The notes below the pieces were generated by a model that was not told the DNA's origin, did not search any database, and saw nothing but the letters and a program-made list of their open reading frames with translations. DNA of 64,000 nt from Dichomitus squalens LYAD-421 SS1 (lineage: Eukaryota > Basidiomycota > Agaricomycetes > Polyporales > Polyporaceae): NCBI RefSeq assembly GCF_000275845.1, contig NW_006766908.1:34140-98139 (forward strand). The letters are read 5' to 3'. Position numbers and translations under genes: made by a program. Below, in pieces: positions 12,762 through 23,277 of this stretch; position 1 is the first letter of the stretch, and each line of letters starts with the position of its first letter.

Positions 12762-14321
12762 GCTAATAACAGAGTTCCCTCCGGAATGACGCCAGAGCTA
12801 TTCAATTCAATCCAGGTCGGACGATGTACATCGCTGGTTTGTCGCTCGTTGTGCTCACTTGCAGAACTCTGTCACGTAGCGGATCCTCCAAGGCTACCAA
12901 GGAGGCGGAGACATGAGCGATCTTATGCGACACGTTTCCACCCAAGATCCTGCTATGCTTGACGCATTGATGAACGCGGTTTCTCAATCAAACGAACAAA
13001 ACCAAGTTGATCTAACGACCTTTGACTACGCCTCCCTTCGCGTCAAGCGTGGTTCATTCTGGGTCATCCAGCTTACCCACATGGGCTTCGGAGATCCTCG
13101 CACAGGGCGTGTTTTCGATAATCAATTTTCAGGCAGCCTACCTATGTTTCAGATCATCGTTTGTGCGTTTCTATGACCGTCATTTCCACCCTCTCCGTGT
13201 TGAGGTTCCTTTCCCTGTAGACGATGAGAGGGGCTCGTATCGAGTCGCAGAGGGCACTAAGAAGCCAGGCTTACCTTCTTCGGATTTTGTTCTGAAGTGA
13301 GTGAGCCTCGTTTCACTCTTGCATGCTGCCTAATCCGCTTCCTTTCCTCTAGGGCAATGCAAAAGGCAGTCGCGAATCCCATTCCCCCACTCCGTCCCGA
13401 ACTTCCTGAGTTTTTGCTAGTCGCACGCAAGCTCGGACAACACCTTCCGACGTTGAGGCCGTTCTTGGACTCCCTTCCTGCCCCGTTCACCTGGAGACTC
13501 GAGACTGCGTACGTGATCTAGATGCGCTGGCAGATATGCAGCACGCTCATTCGTTTGTCCTGCAGTGAAGAAGAGGAGGAGGTAGCGAATGGCGTCCACG
13601 CAAAGAACGTCGCAGGCGTGAATAAGGGGATACGAGAGGCTGAGAATGAGAAGGAGCGCGGGAATCGGGCGTTCGTCAGCAAGGACCGCACGAAGGCCGT
13701 CGAGCACTACACCAAGGCGATCGATTGGCTCCACGATGCAGCGGCGCAGAAGCCCACAGACGTGGAGCTGGTGAAGATCAAGGCTGTCGAGGCGGTCTGC
13801 CTCTCGAATCGGGCGGCGACGTGGCTGCTCCCTGGAGATGGACAGGACGCACAAAAGGCGCTTGAGGACGCTGACATGGCGATCGAGGAGGATTGCGAGT
13901 ATGCGAAGGCGTCAGTTGCTCCTCTTTCGTCGAATTGATCAGATCAGGAGGTCTCACTGATGTTCAGGTATTACCGAAAGGCGAAAGCCTTGATGCTACT
14001 ATCGCGGAACTCGGAGGCTATCGACGCGCTCACGAGCGCTCTCGTGAAACCCAACTTTGCCGCGGAGAAGGGTCTGAATGATGCGTTGGTGGATTCATAC
14101 GGCGGCTTTCCGGATGATGTGAGGGTTCTCTGCGCTCTTGACACGATCATAGGAAGCTGACGAGTGTTCTTCAGGCCGATGGGCTGCGATCGTTCTGCCT
14201 AGATAAGTTCAAAAACGAGGATGGCGACACGCGAGCTCGTCATATAGTGGAATTCCGTCGTCGTGCAGAAGAGCAGCTAAAGAAAGTCGTTGGACCGGAT
14301 GCTGGCATCGACTCGCTGTAA
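12762..14321 (+). CDS. TPR-repeat protein of unknown role
   Basis: Encodes a tetratricopeptide-type protein. The clearest part is NEKERGNRAFVSKDRTKAV, then HYTKAIDWL, SNRAATWL and YYRKAKALMLLSRNSEAI, a classical three-motif TPR block of the co-chaperone kind, in the second half. The end is KVVGPDAGIDSL followed by TAA at 14319-14321. Introns fixed by phase include a GTGAGT donor just before 13300, one after ETA near 13512, one at about 13910-13968 and one at about 14118-14175. Exon 1 (MANNRVPSGMTPELFNSIQ) joins exon 2 through a GTCGGA donor and a CACGTAG acceptor. One intron near 13060-13135 is needed to change frame and is not resolved. The 3' end of this gene is duplicated in decayed form near 22034-22320. 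Partner and pathway are unknown. Confidence 0.75.
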
Positions 14322-16587
14322 CACGGTCTAACATATGAGCCACGATAGACTTGCTACTAGGATGTGCGAAGGGGTATCGTAATACAAAATATTCTTGTGG
14401 TCTAGCTCAACGCATCACGTAGACAGCAAGTCTCTTGACCATCCCTTCTGCTCCAATACAGCCATAGTGATGACGCTCAAACAGCCAATTCCTGTGATTC
14501 GGACGCATGCAGTTTCAGGGTGCTGCTGGGTCCCGCGGAATAACATCTTATTCTCGAAGCAGCACATCGAACTCAAGACAATGTACATAAATCGTCGCGA
14601 ACTTACCGTGGCCGCAGCAATCAGCTATACAAGATGATCACGCTCGTACTCCAAAGTCGACACACAATGCTCTAGATTGTACGCATTCGAAGGCAGGCGG
14701 CCGAACTCGGCGGCACAAATCAGGATCATCAGACTACACGACAGGCAGGGCGCATAATCCAACCCTGCGAAATGTAAGAGATTTTCCGGGGCAGTCCTAA
14801 CTTGAACAGCTGATATTCCCTCCGTTTCTCCCACAAGTATAGAATGACTTTCACAGAAAGATACAATACATTTCTTCTCATACAACAGAACAACTTTGGA
14901 GTGCCACTCGCCAGAGTGGAGAAAGGGGCTTAATGGTCAGCTTTCACAAAGGTTTTCTGACGCTCAGCCTGTGAAAGCTGACCTTTCCCGGACATTTTCT
15001 CTGACAGGGCGAGCGCGCGGGAAAGGTGTAGTTTTCTCTCGGGTTCAATTCTTAGAAAGGCGTAGAGAAAGTCAAATTGTTGCGTCATGTGGTATAGATG
15101 TCATGTTTCCGGGCAAAGTTAAGACTGTCCCAAAGTTTCTCTCGCCTTTCTTCGCACAGGAATTTGGCCCGTGCCTGCCGTGCTACGCTCTCCAACGTTG
15201 GCCACATGAACCAAACTGTTGAGTACCAGCAGACACTTATGCACAGGACATGGTTGGCAGTTGGACATCGAGGCTCGTGAGTGCGTCTCGTTTGAGGGAG
15301 GTTCCGGCTGTTGTTCCTCTTTCAGTCTCTTTGTCGATCTCATCGTCTATCTCTGCCGCGTATGTCTCCGACAGTCCGGTGAACGGGTTGCAATGATAGA
15401 TGTTGCAGGAAAGGCACGATGCATTCCTGTCAGTGTATATCTGTGTGTTGCTCAACCTGTAAGTAGAGACTACCGTACTGTACGTAAGCACTTTAGGAGA
15501 AGATTTCACAGCTATATCGATTTTCTGCTCACCATACAGAAGGGTGACCCTTTCATACGTGTGACGGTTGAGCTAACATTGTCCTGTACTGATGCAATAG
15601 GACACCATCGTGGAGGTCGCCAAGCAAAATCCAAGCAGTCAAGCTTGACAGGCTGCAGAGTCGGCTGGGGGAACCCCGCGGGAAAAGTACTGCGCAGTCG
15701 GCTTCAGGGTTTAACGCCTCTAAAACCATATGCATATGTTACAGCCCTATCAGCACGTTGCGCCACTCTATGCAAGGATCAGAGGGTTGAAGAGAATTCG
15801 AGTGGCTGGGAGGTATCCGAGGGTACGTGCTAGGACAAGTCGCAGTCACTGGTAGTAACCGGCCAGGGGCCGCCAAGAGCTGTGAACACCGTCGTCACCT
15901 AGCGCTCGAGCCGTCGCTGAGACCCAGGCGCCCAACGGTTACGGGTGTGGGCGACTACCATGGTCCATCACTACCTATTGCTGACGACACGACTGCCAGT
16001 GCTCAGACATACGCTGCTCATGGAGCAAGCCGGCGTTACCCTCGCTACCCGGGGCGAATTGTCGACGCTCTCAGGTGACGTTCTGCGAGATTGTGCGCGA
16101 AGCAACGGCGGACCTGCCCGTACAAATCTAGATCACCTGATGATCAATGCCTCGGTACTTCTTATGCGACCTCGGGAAGCGGTGAGCTTAATAGTCTCCG
16201 ATTACGGTTATTGACGTGGGATGTCGCTCCTCAACAGTAAAAATCGATCTTTTCTGAATCGTTGGGAGACTGCCTGCAGCCCTCTGAGCCCGTCTGCGAC
16301 AACATGCGAAGCTGCAAGCAGGCGAGCAGGTGGCCACATAAATGAACGCACCGAGTCTAGTCGGTTCGGAAAGGTTGATTTTTTCCTGATGTTCTTGACA
16401 GCCAGCGCAGGTCCCGTGAGAACCATCGCCCCACGATCCTTCCCCGCCTTCCTTCGCCGAGTGTCGCGCACACATCACGGGGCTGGGAGCTCGCGAGGCT
16501 CTATTGCCGACGGACGTACTATGCATGGGATCGTCGCCTCACGTAAAAGTGTTGCATCAGCGGACCGTTGCTCAAACTCCGGGGTGG
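14322..16587. other. Intergenic, 2.3 kb between TPR gene and P450
   Basis: No gene supported. Contains a perfect 14-bp stem hairpin (14935-14948 with 14970-14983). The corresponding gap in the second, decayed copy of this block is only about 1 kb, so some 1.3 kb here (possibly within 14400-15840) was inserted in this copy or lost from the other. From about 15960 on, patches resemble the sequence upstream of the second P450. Confidence 0.5.
14935..14983. repeat. Perfect 14-bp inverted repeat (hairpin)
   Basis: GGTCAGCTTTCACA at 14935-14948 and its exact complement TGTGAAAGCTGACC at 14970-14983 are separated by 21 nt. Seen directly. No gene end lies close enough to call it a terminator; it may be part of a small mobile element. 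Confidence 0.7.
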
Positions 16588-16596
16588 TATATATAG
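16588..16596 (+). promoter_or_regulatory. TATA box of P450 copy 1
   Basis: TATATATAG lies 87 nt before the ATG. The surrounding sequence, from ACGTAAAAGTGTT near 16541, is conserved upstream of the second P450 (from about 23217), where the box reads TAAATATAAG. Confidence 0.6.
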
Positions 16597-16682
16597 GCAG
16601 GTATGTTTTTTATGTAGCTCGGTCTCTCCTGGGACTTCTCTTGCACTTTTGGACTTGGCGCCCACGTTTTTAGCTCTCCCAG

Positions 16683-19037
16683 ATGGCACCAATCGCGGTG
16701 CTTGTCGCATCGGCCTTTATCCTGCACTTGGTATGGCGTTTGGTACGAAACCACTTCGTGAAATCTCCATTGGACGTGATCCCGGGCCCTCCTTCTCGGT
16801 CAATCTTCGGAGGTACGTGCGACGTCCGTTACGGTCAACCACCAATATTGATGTTTTCGGATGGCTTTGCCAGGGAATCTGGCTCAGTTGCTGGAACACA
16901 ACAGTTGGGATTTCCACGATCACCTTATTTATACTTACGGGCCCGTGGCCAAGATTCATGGCTTCTTTAACGTAAGTCGACTTTCTGTGCATACGTTATC
17001 GCCCGATTGTTGACGTGCGCCGAACAGGCAAATTGGCTTCACGTGTACGATCCGAAGGCACTGCATAGCATCTTTCTGAAGGACCAAGACAGCTATTATC
17101 GAGGTGAGCAGGCGGTCCAGTAAGTTCAGCCCGCTGCCATCACATTGAACGTTCACTAACGTTCTCCGTCATGAAGCGTTGTCGATCTTCTGCTGGGCCC
17201 GGGCTTGCTCGCGAAGTATGGCGCTGCGCACAAGAAGCAGCGCAAGATGCTGAACCCCGTGTTCTCCGGAGCTCACATGCGTAACCTCACACCGCTTTTC
17301 TACGACGTCACCCAAAAGGTCGGATGCTGCCCCACGGCTCGGCACTCAGCTTCGCGTATGCTGACGAATTTCGCCCCTATAGCTTCGAATAGCCATCGAG
17401 ACTCGCGTGAAGGACGGTCCCCGAGACCTCGACGTCCTTGGGTGGATGGGACGTACAGCGCTCGAGCTTGTTGGACAAGGAGGTCTGGGTTATTCCTTCG
17501 ATCCTCTGATCGAAGAGTCCCGCGATGAGCTCACGGAGGCAGTCAAGGCATTCGCGTGCGTACCGTATACATTCTCCGCCTAAACGTCTTTGGCTGACTT
17601 TAAATGTACGTGCCATCTCATAGCCCCGCTATCAATGACGTGTCGTGGATTCGCGCAATCGCTCCCTATCTCTCATATCTCGGCCCAGCCTGGTTCCGTC
17701 GTATCCTCCTTGACCTCGTCCCGAATAAGAAGGTTCAGCGCTTGAGAAATGTCGTAGACATCATGTCCAAACGATCGGAGGAGATATACCACGCGAAGAA
17801 AGCCTCGATTGAGAAGGGTGACGCTGATCTCCTGAACTCAGTCGGAGAAGGAAAGGACGTCATGAGCGTTTTGCGTGAGGTTTTCCCTCTATATATATCT
17901 GGTCCTATTGGCTAGATACTCACGGCCCTTCTTATAGTGAGAGAAAACATCAAGGCGTCCGCCGAGGACAGACTTCCCGAGGAGGAAGTTCTCGGTCAGA
18001 TGGGGTGGGTACACAGAACAGTCACCGGCACGGCCCGTTGCGCTGACACTCCCGGTTCGTAGGACGTTCATTTTCGCTGGTGTTGATACCACTTCGAACG
18101 CCCTCTCCCGCGTCTTGCACCTGCTTGCCCAGAACCAGGACGTGCAAGCCAAGCTCCGCGCTGAGCTTCACGCCGCTCAAGAGCAGTATGGCGGGGACAT
18201 CCCTTACGACGAACTCGGCGCTTTGCCATACCTCGATGCCGTGTGTCGCGAAACGCTCCGTCTGTATGTTGTCTTCCTCTATTCATACACTATTGACCGT
18301 TCGCTGACGCCGCTCTGCGCGTAGGTGGGCTCCAGTGAATTTCGTAAGCAGACAGTACGCGCCCTCCTCCTTTCCTTCGCATGGTGGTAGTCATAACTAA
18401 TCCGTGACCCAGAGCAAAGACCGATACTGTCCTGCCGCTATCTCAACCTTTGCGTTGCGCCGATGGGTCGGTCATCACTGAGATTCCGATACCGAAAGGA
18501 ACAATTTTCCTCTGCAACCTGCGTGCATGTAACACGTGGAAGGAGCTGTGGGGTGAGGACGCCAGGGAGTGGAAGCCGGAGAGATGGCTTGAGCCTCTGC
18601 CTAAGGCCGTGGAGGATGCACATATTCCAGGCATCTACGCCAACCTGTGCGTGATATGGCGGATATTGCGCAAACTACGTAGCTGGATGCTGACTTCGGG
18701 TTTGATAGGGTCACGTTCATCAGCGGTGGCCACTCTTGCATGTGCGTTCCAGTACATTCTGCCTCCGCGGTTGCGCCGAGCTAACCTGTTATCATCTATA
18801 GCGGTTTCAAGTTCTCGCAACTGGAAATGAGTAAGTTCCCGCATCCAGGTGTGGCCTGTGGCTTCCTGATTTGGTGTTCTTTCAGAGGTCGTCCTTTCCA
18901 CGCTGGTGTCTAGCTTCAACTTCGAGATCTCCGAGAAGCCGATCGTCTGGAACTACGCAGGCATCGCATACCCGACGACCGATCACGAGTCGTCCAGGCC
19001 GGAGATGACTCTGAAGGTCAGCCTTGTGTCCCGGTAG
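16683..19037 (+). CDS. Cytochrome P450, microsomal, fungal class (copy 1)
   Basis: Heme monooxygenase, presumably in the ER with NADPH-P450 reductase; substrate unknown. Every exon joins in frame. The N-terminal anchor (MAPIAVLVASAFILHLVWRL) is followed by the hinge VIPGPPSRS. Later come the I-helix AGVDTTSNALSRVLHLL, the K-helix ETLR, the PERW motif (EWKPERWLEPLP), and the heme loop FISGGHSCIGFKFSQLEMK with the Cys ligand. The protein ends KVSLVSR and TAG. About a dozen introns of 50-75 nt interrupt it; one donor is the weak GTCGGA near 17319. The heme loop has His where most P450s have Arg (FxxGxRxC). A decayed tandem copy lies at 23278-25667. The motif set resembles P450 families that are expanded in Agaricomycetes; I do not assign a CYP number. 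Confidence 0.9.
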
Positions 19038-22033
19038 TGCCAAGTGTAAGCCTGCATCTGGTGATCCGGACACGCATGTTTTCTTGTTCTATACCGCTTT
19101 TCAAGTGATCACTACCCATCCCTTCTCTCCTACGATCTTATGAGTTGCTGGTCTCACGGTAGGAGCGTACAGTTGACGGCTTTGTCATATCATGAGGAGC
19201 TTGCGTCGTGTTCATTAAGTCAGCAGTATCGTACAGAGACCATTGCCTGCGTTCGTCCCTCAATGAAGAAGGGTTCTGCTATTCCATTTGGTTTCATAAT
19301 CTCGATTTCAAGAACGTGTAGCCCGAGCAGCTTCCTTGTCAGCATCTTCCGTCCCCATCGCGCGAAGCAGTCATTCGTCATCGAATCTGTCTCCCACATG
19401 TAAAGCCTCCGACAAAAAGAACCGAACGTCGACGGTCGTCTGTATGATGTTCAAGGGCTTTATACAGTGCTGACCTCATCTCCGTCCTCGTGGGACCGTC
19501 GGGTGGCCCCCGTCAATCGCACCCCGTGCGGTGGTGAGAATGCAAGCTAACTTTGCCACGCCGATCGCTTCTGGTGACAGCACATCGCCTTCTCCCGTGG
19601 CCGCAAGGAGTCAAGGGTGTTACTAGCGAGCGGGATAAGTTCTTCATTCAGGAATCGGTCAGGAGTGACAAATGCCAAGGTGTGCCAGTGATGAGCAACG
19701 AGTCTTCATCGAGAGGATTGATGGCCACAGAGCAAGTGATCGCAACTAGGGTTGCCAACGTCGCCGCGTCCCAGGAGGCGTAATGTTTCTCCGTCGTCAC
19801 GTTTAGAGGAGGACGGGGCCGGAGCATCCCCATAGAGGTAGTCCATGCTCGAGTTGAACTTGAGGCCCCAACCGGCTTCTCCTCCGGCTTGTCATTGTGG
19901 GACAGTCCCATGGCGCCGCTCCCTCCCTGGAGTTCGTGTCTACTAGGAAATGACGACCTCTTCTCGAGCGTCATATGATTCATGTATGTGCGAGGACCGC
20001 GGGGTTTCTATTCCTTAGTCGAAACTTTACGACACAGGACATACTATCCCAGTGTTGTTCAGATAGCGAAACGTTGCATGACAAAGTCTGCTACTGAATT
20101 ACCTTTCTATGTAATTCTTAATCATTTCAGTCGTCAGTAGAAGACGATACTTGCACTCCTCCGGTTCTACCCGGAGCAGGCCTACTTTGTCATGAGTCTA
20201 AAGCGCTGTGTGGTCGCTCTAGAGGTTATGAGCTCACCTTGAAAATGATTTGCGAATAGATTCTTACGACTGTGAAGAAGGCCGGGGACCACTGTTGGCA
20301 AGACCGTTCAAAGGAAGCTCGGAAAGTCCAGGATTTCAACAGAAAGCCCTCGGCCAGATGGGCGAGACACTGTCCCTCAAGCCACTGAATCGAGCTCAGT
20401 GATTTGCTTCGATATCGCTGTAGAAGGACATTTGATGGGCTCTACGTTCAATGTTAGACGGTAATGTTGACGCAAATGGATCATATCTTGATCTGTCTAC
20501 TAAATTGACATCGCACGACTATGCATGGAGTATGTGCCCAAGCCAACGCCGCTAAAATAATCGAAAGCATATCTGCCGTTCAATAATGATCGCGAGACAA
20601 GACGTCATCGCATACTTGTGCCCCCACGACTGAAATATGTAGACGTGAGTGCAAAGGAAAATCCAGGGCACGCACCTGACTTCACGATGGCGGCAAAGAG
20701 TCCTGGCAGATAATGATTAAGGCTGTGCATGACACCACGTCAGCCCCTGCGCAAATCAAGCATTACACTACCAAGACTAACCAATTGGAGGGTCAGCCTT
20801 ACAATGCGATACGTCCACTCCGATCAGTCCAAGTTGCCCGTCCCCGACGTGCAACTTTACCGGAAAGAAGGTGGCTCGCCCGCCGTTTTCTACCGCTGCA
20901 CGGTGTGGCAGCGGCGGCGAAAACCAGCCCAAATGAAACGCAGCGCGAACGTCGACCGCCACTAGGTGGACTTAGTACCGACGGGCGGCTGACACCTTAA
21001 TGCATGTAGCGTACTGTGATTGCGACGAAGCCAGCATGGTATGAATAAGGGGAGATGGGAAGAGCGTACGAGGTGGCCAGTCAGCCATCTTGAAGAATTT
21101 TGGGGCACACAAGTGGTCCACAAGAATTGAAGCAGCAGTCTGTGCCACGATTGTTAGATAGCTGACAATGCATGATATGAGGAAGGATGCCCCAAGGAAT
21201 GCTGCAAGTGGGCACCGCCGACGTTGACTGAGAGCGTAGTTTCAATATGGCAGGAGATGAAAAGAATATCATCTAACGTACCGCGTCGTGAAGGGGTGCC
21301 TGTGTCATGCCATATGCCATCACCTCCAGAGAAGCGGTCAGGATGTGATCGAGAATCATCCCACTTCAACATCTATCCCTCGCAGCGGAGCGTACGACCA
21401 GTGACCCAGCATCACAGTAAATTGATGCGAGTCGCCGGCGCACCTAGAGCGTAGGGAGAAGGAAGAAAAATTGGGGATTCTGAGGAAAGAGAGACGGGGC
21501 AAGGACGAGGGTTTTATAGGCCAGGGGAGGCAGGAGCTAGCGACGATCGGCGGAAAACATTGACACCTTCGAGCTCGGGTCCGCTTAGGAGCGAGCAACA
21601 GGTCATTCGCGGACTGGTACAGACCGCCCACCCTCTGTGTGCCAGGACTCCAATCTTGAATTGAGTGGTTGAGAGTGAAGGTGGTTGACAGTGAAGGGAA
21701 GGTGCCAGGTGGCTAGTGAAGTCCATTATTGCGTGGCTAGCAAACACCTGTCTGCTAATCGACGTCTTTCGCTACTTGATATTGAGAGAATCTAGACGAG
21801 TCAATAAGATCTTATCGCGCATTTTTCCACGATCTACACACTGCGGCGGGGAGGGCAACCGGCATCGAGATGGATGAAGGAGGTCCGTTGTATGCAATTC
21901 GGCGTCTACTCGCTGTGTCGACACGGGTGCCCGAAATCAGGCGCCCGAAGGATCGTTCTCGAACATGCCCGGAAGCCTTGTTCACCCAGCTCGGAGCCCC
22001 TGCGTCCTCCATCTTCACAAACCGAACCTCATG
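19038..22033. other. Gene-poor stretch of 3 kb
   Basis: The first 90 bp match the region after the second P450 (GTAAGCCTGCATCTGGTGAT against GTGAGCCTGCATCTAGTGAT), so the duplication includes 3' flanking sequence. Beyond that I found no gene; short frames on both strands lack features. Confidence 0.5.
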
Positions 22034-22320
22034 AGCGCTCTCGCTAAACCCAAGTTTGCCTCGGAAAAAGGGACTGGATGATGTGTCGGTGGAAGCAGAT
22101 GGCGGCTCCCTGGACGGCGTGGGGGTTCTCTGCACTCTAGACGCGAATGCACGGAGCTAACGAGTATTCTTCAGGCGGATGAGCTGCGATCGTTATGTCT
22201 AGACGAAAGGACGGCGACATGCGTGCCCGTCGTATGGCGGAATACGTCGTCGCACAGAAGAGCAGAGAAAGAAGGTCCTTGGGCTGATTGCCAGCACCAA
22301 CTCGTCGTATCGCAGTGCAG
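22034..22320 (+). pseudogene. Decayed 3' fragment of the TPR gene
   Basis: This stretch aligns with 14036-14321, the last two exons and last intron of the TPR gene. GAGCGCTCTCG, the intron-end TTCTTCAGG(C/G)C(G/C)GATG, CTGCGATCGTT and GCAGAAGAGCAG occur in the same order. It keeps the former intron, so it is a DNA-level duplicate and not a retrocopy. Several indels (for example around the AAGTTCAAAAACGAGG segment) destroy the frame, and no upstream TPR exons are found. It lies just before the second P450, in the same order and orientation as the parent pair. Confidence 0.85.
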
Positions 22321-23277
22321 CGTTCAAGTCATGCTAGAGACAGCAAGAGATTCCGAGGTGGCATGTCATCTGTCCACATCGGGCGTCGATTCGGGTCGGG
22401 TCAAGATGTCTTCGTCTCTGCTGAGTCAATATGGCACCGCCGTTCGCATCGTCAAGCACGTTGGCTTCCGACTCCCGAGTGACTCAACTTGACGCTCTGG
22501 TCGCACCAGGGTATGTTATCGGAGTTCGACCTCCCCGCTCCGTAGGTCGGACTCATATATCCCCAGGAACATCTTGAGCTGTGACAATGACAGGTTGGAC
22601 AAATCTTCAGTGGCTCGAAGGTGTACATATGAGGATAGCAGGCTGCAGCGATGTAGGTGCCGGTCGGTGAGCGTCGGCCCGCCGGGCCCAGTCCGCTGGC
22701 AATCAACACTCGAGGAACCGCGAGGATGGCTGCCTACATAAGTAAAGGCACCGATACTCAGGCGGCCAGCCGTTAGCCAACACCACTGACTCTACCAGCA
22801 TGCGGCATGTCTGCTGATGACACGACTCCACACAACACGTGGGTCATTCAGCGAATCGACGTTTGGGTCTCCGTCCAACGCTCCCTGTTCAGCGCTCTCA
22901 AGCGGCGTTCTACGACATGTTCTCCTGTGACTCAGATTCGGAACGCATACATCGCTGCTGAAAGTCGGCACCGACAGCACGTTGACTCACGGTAGGCAAG
23001 ACAATTCCAGTCACGATTCGGATCGTGGGTTGGCATTGTTCATGCCGAGCTCTCAGAACGAAATCAAAGTGAGGTTCTTACAGCGACATCGCGCAGCGTC
23101 CCTGAGAACCATCGTCCGCTAATCTATTCTCACATTCCTTGGCGTACGCGTCACGGGATTAGATGCCCGTGGGACTTTACTACTGAGGTCTGAGGGACGT
23201 CGGAACCGTCAGTTCACGTAAAGGTGTTCTATCAGCAGTCGGTCGCTCCATGTCTGTCGTGGTAAATATAAGCCGGT
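22321..23277. other. Intergenic upstream of second P450
   Basis: No gene. Parts match the region before the first P450, for example CTGATGACACGACTCC near 22814 and TGAGAACCATCGTCC near 23103. A degenerate TATA box (TAAATATA, 23263-23270) corresponds to the box of copy 1. Confidence 0.5.
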
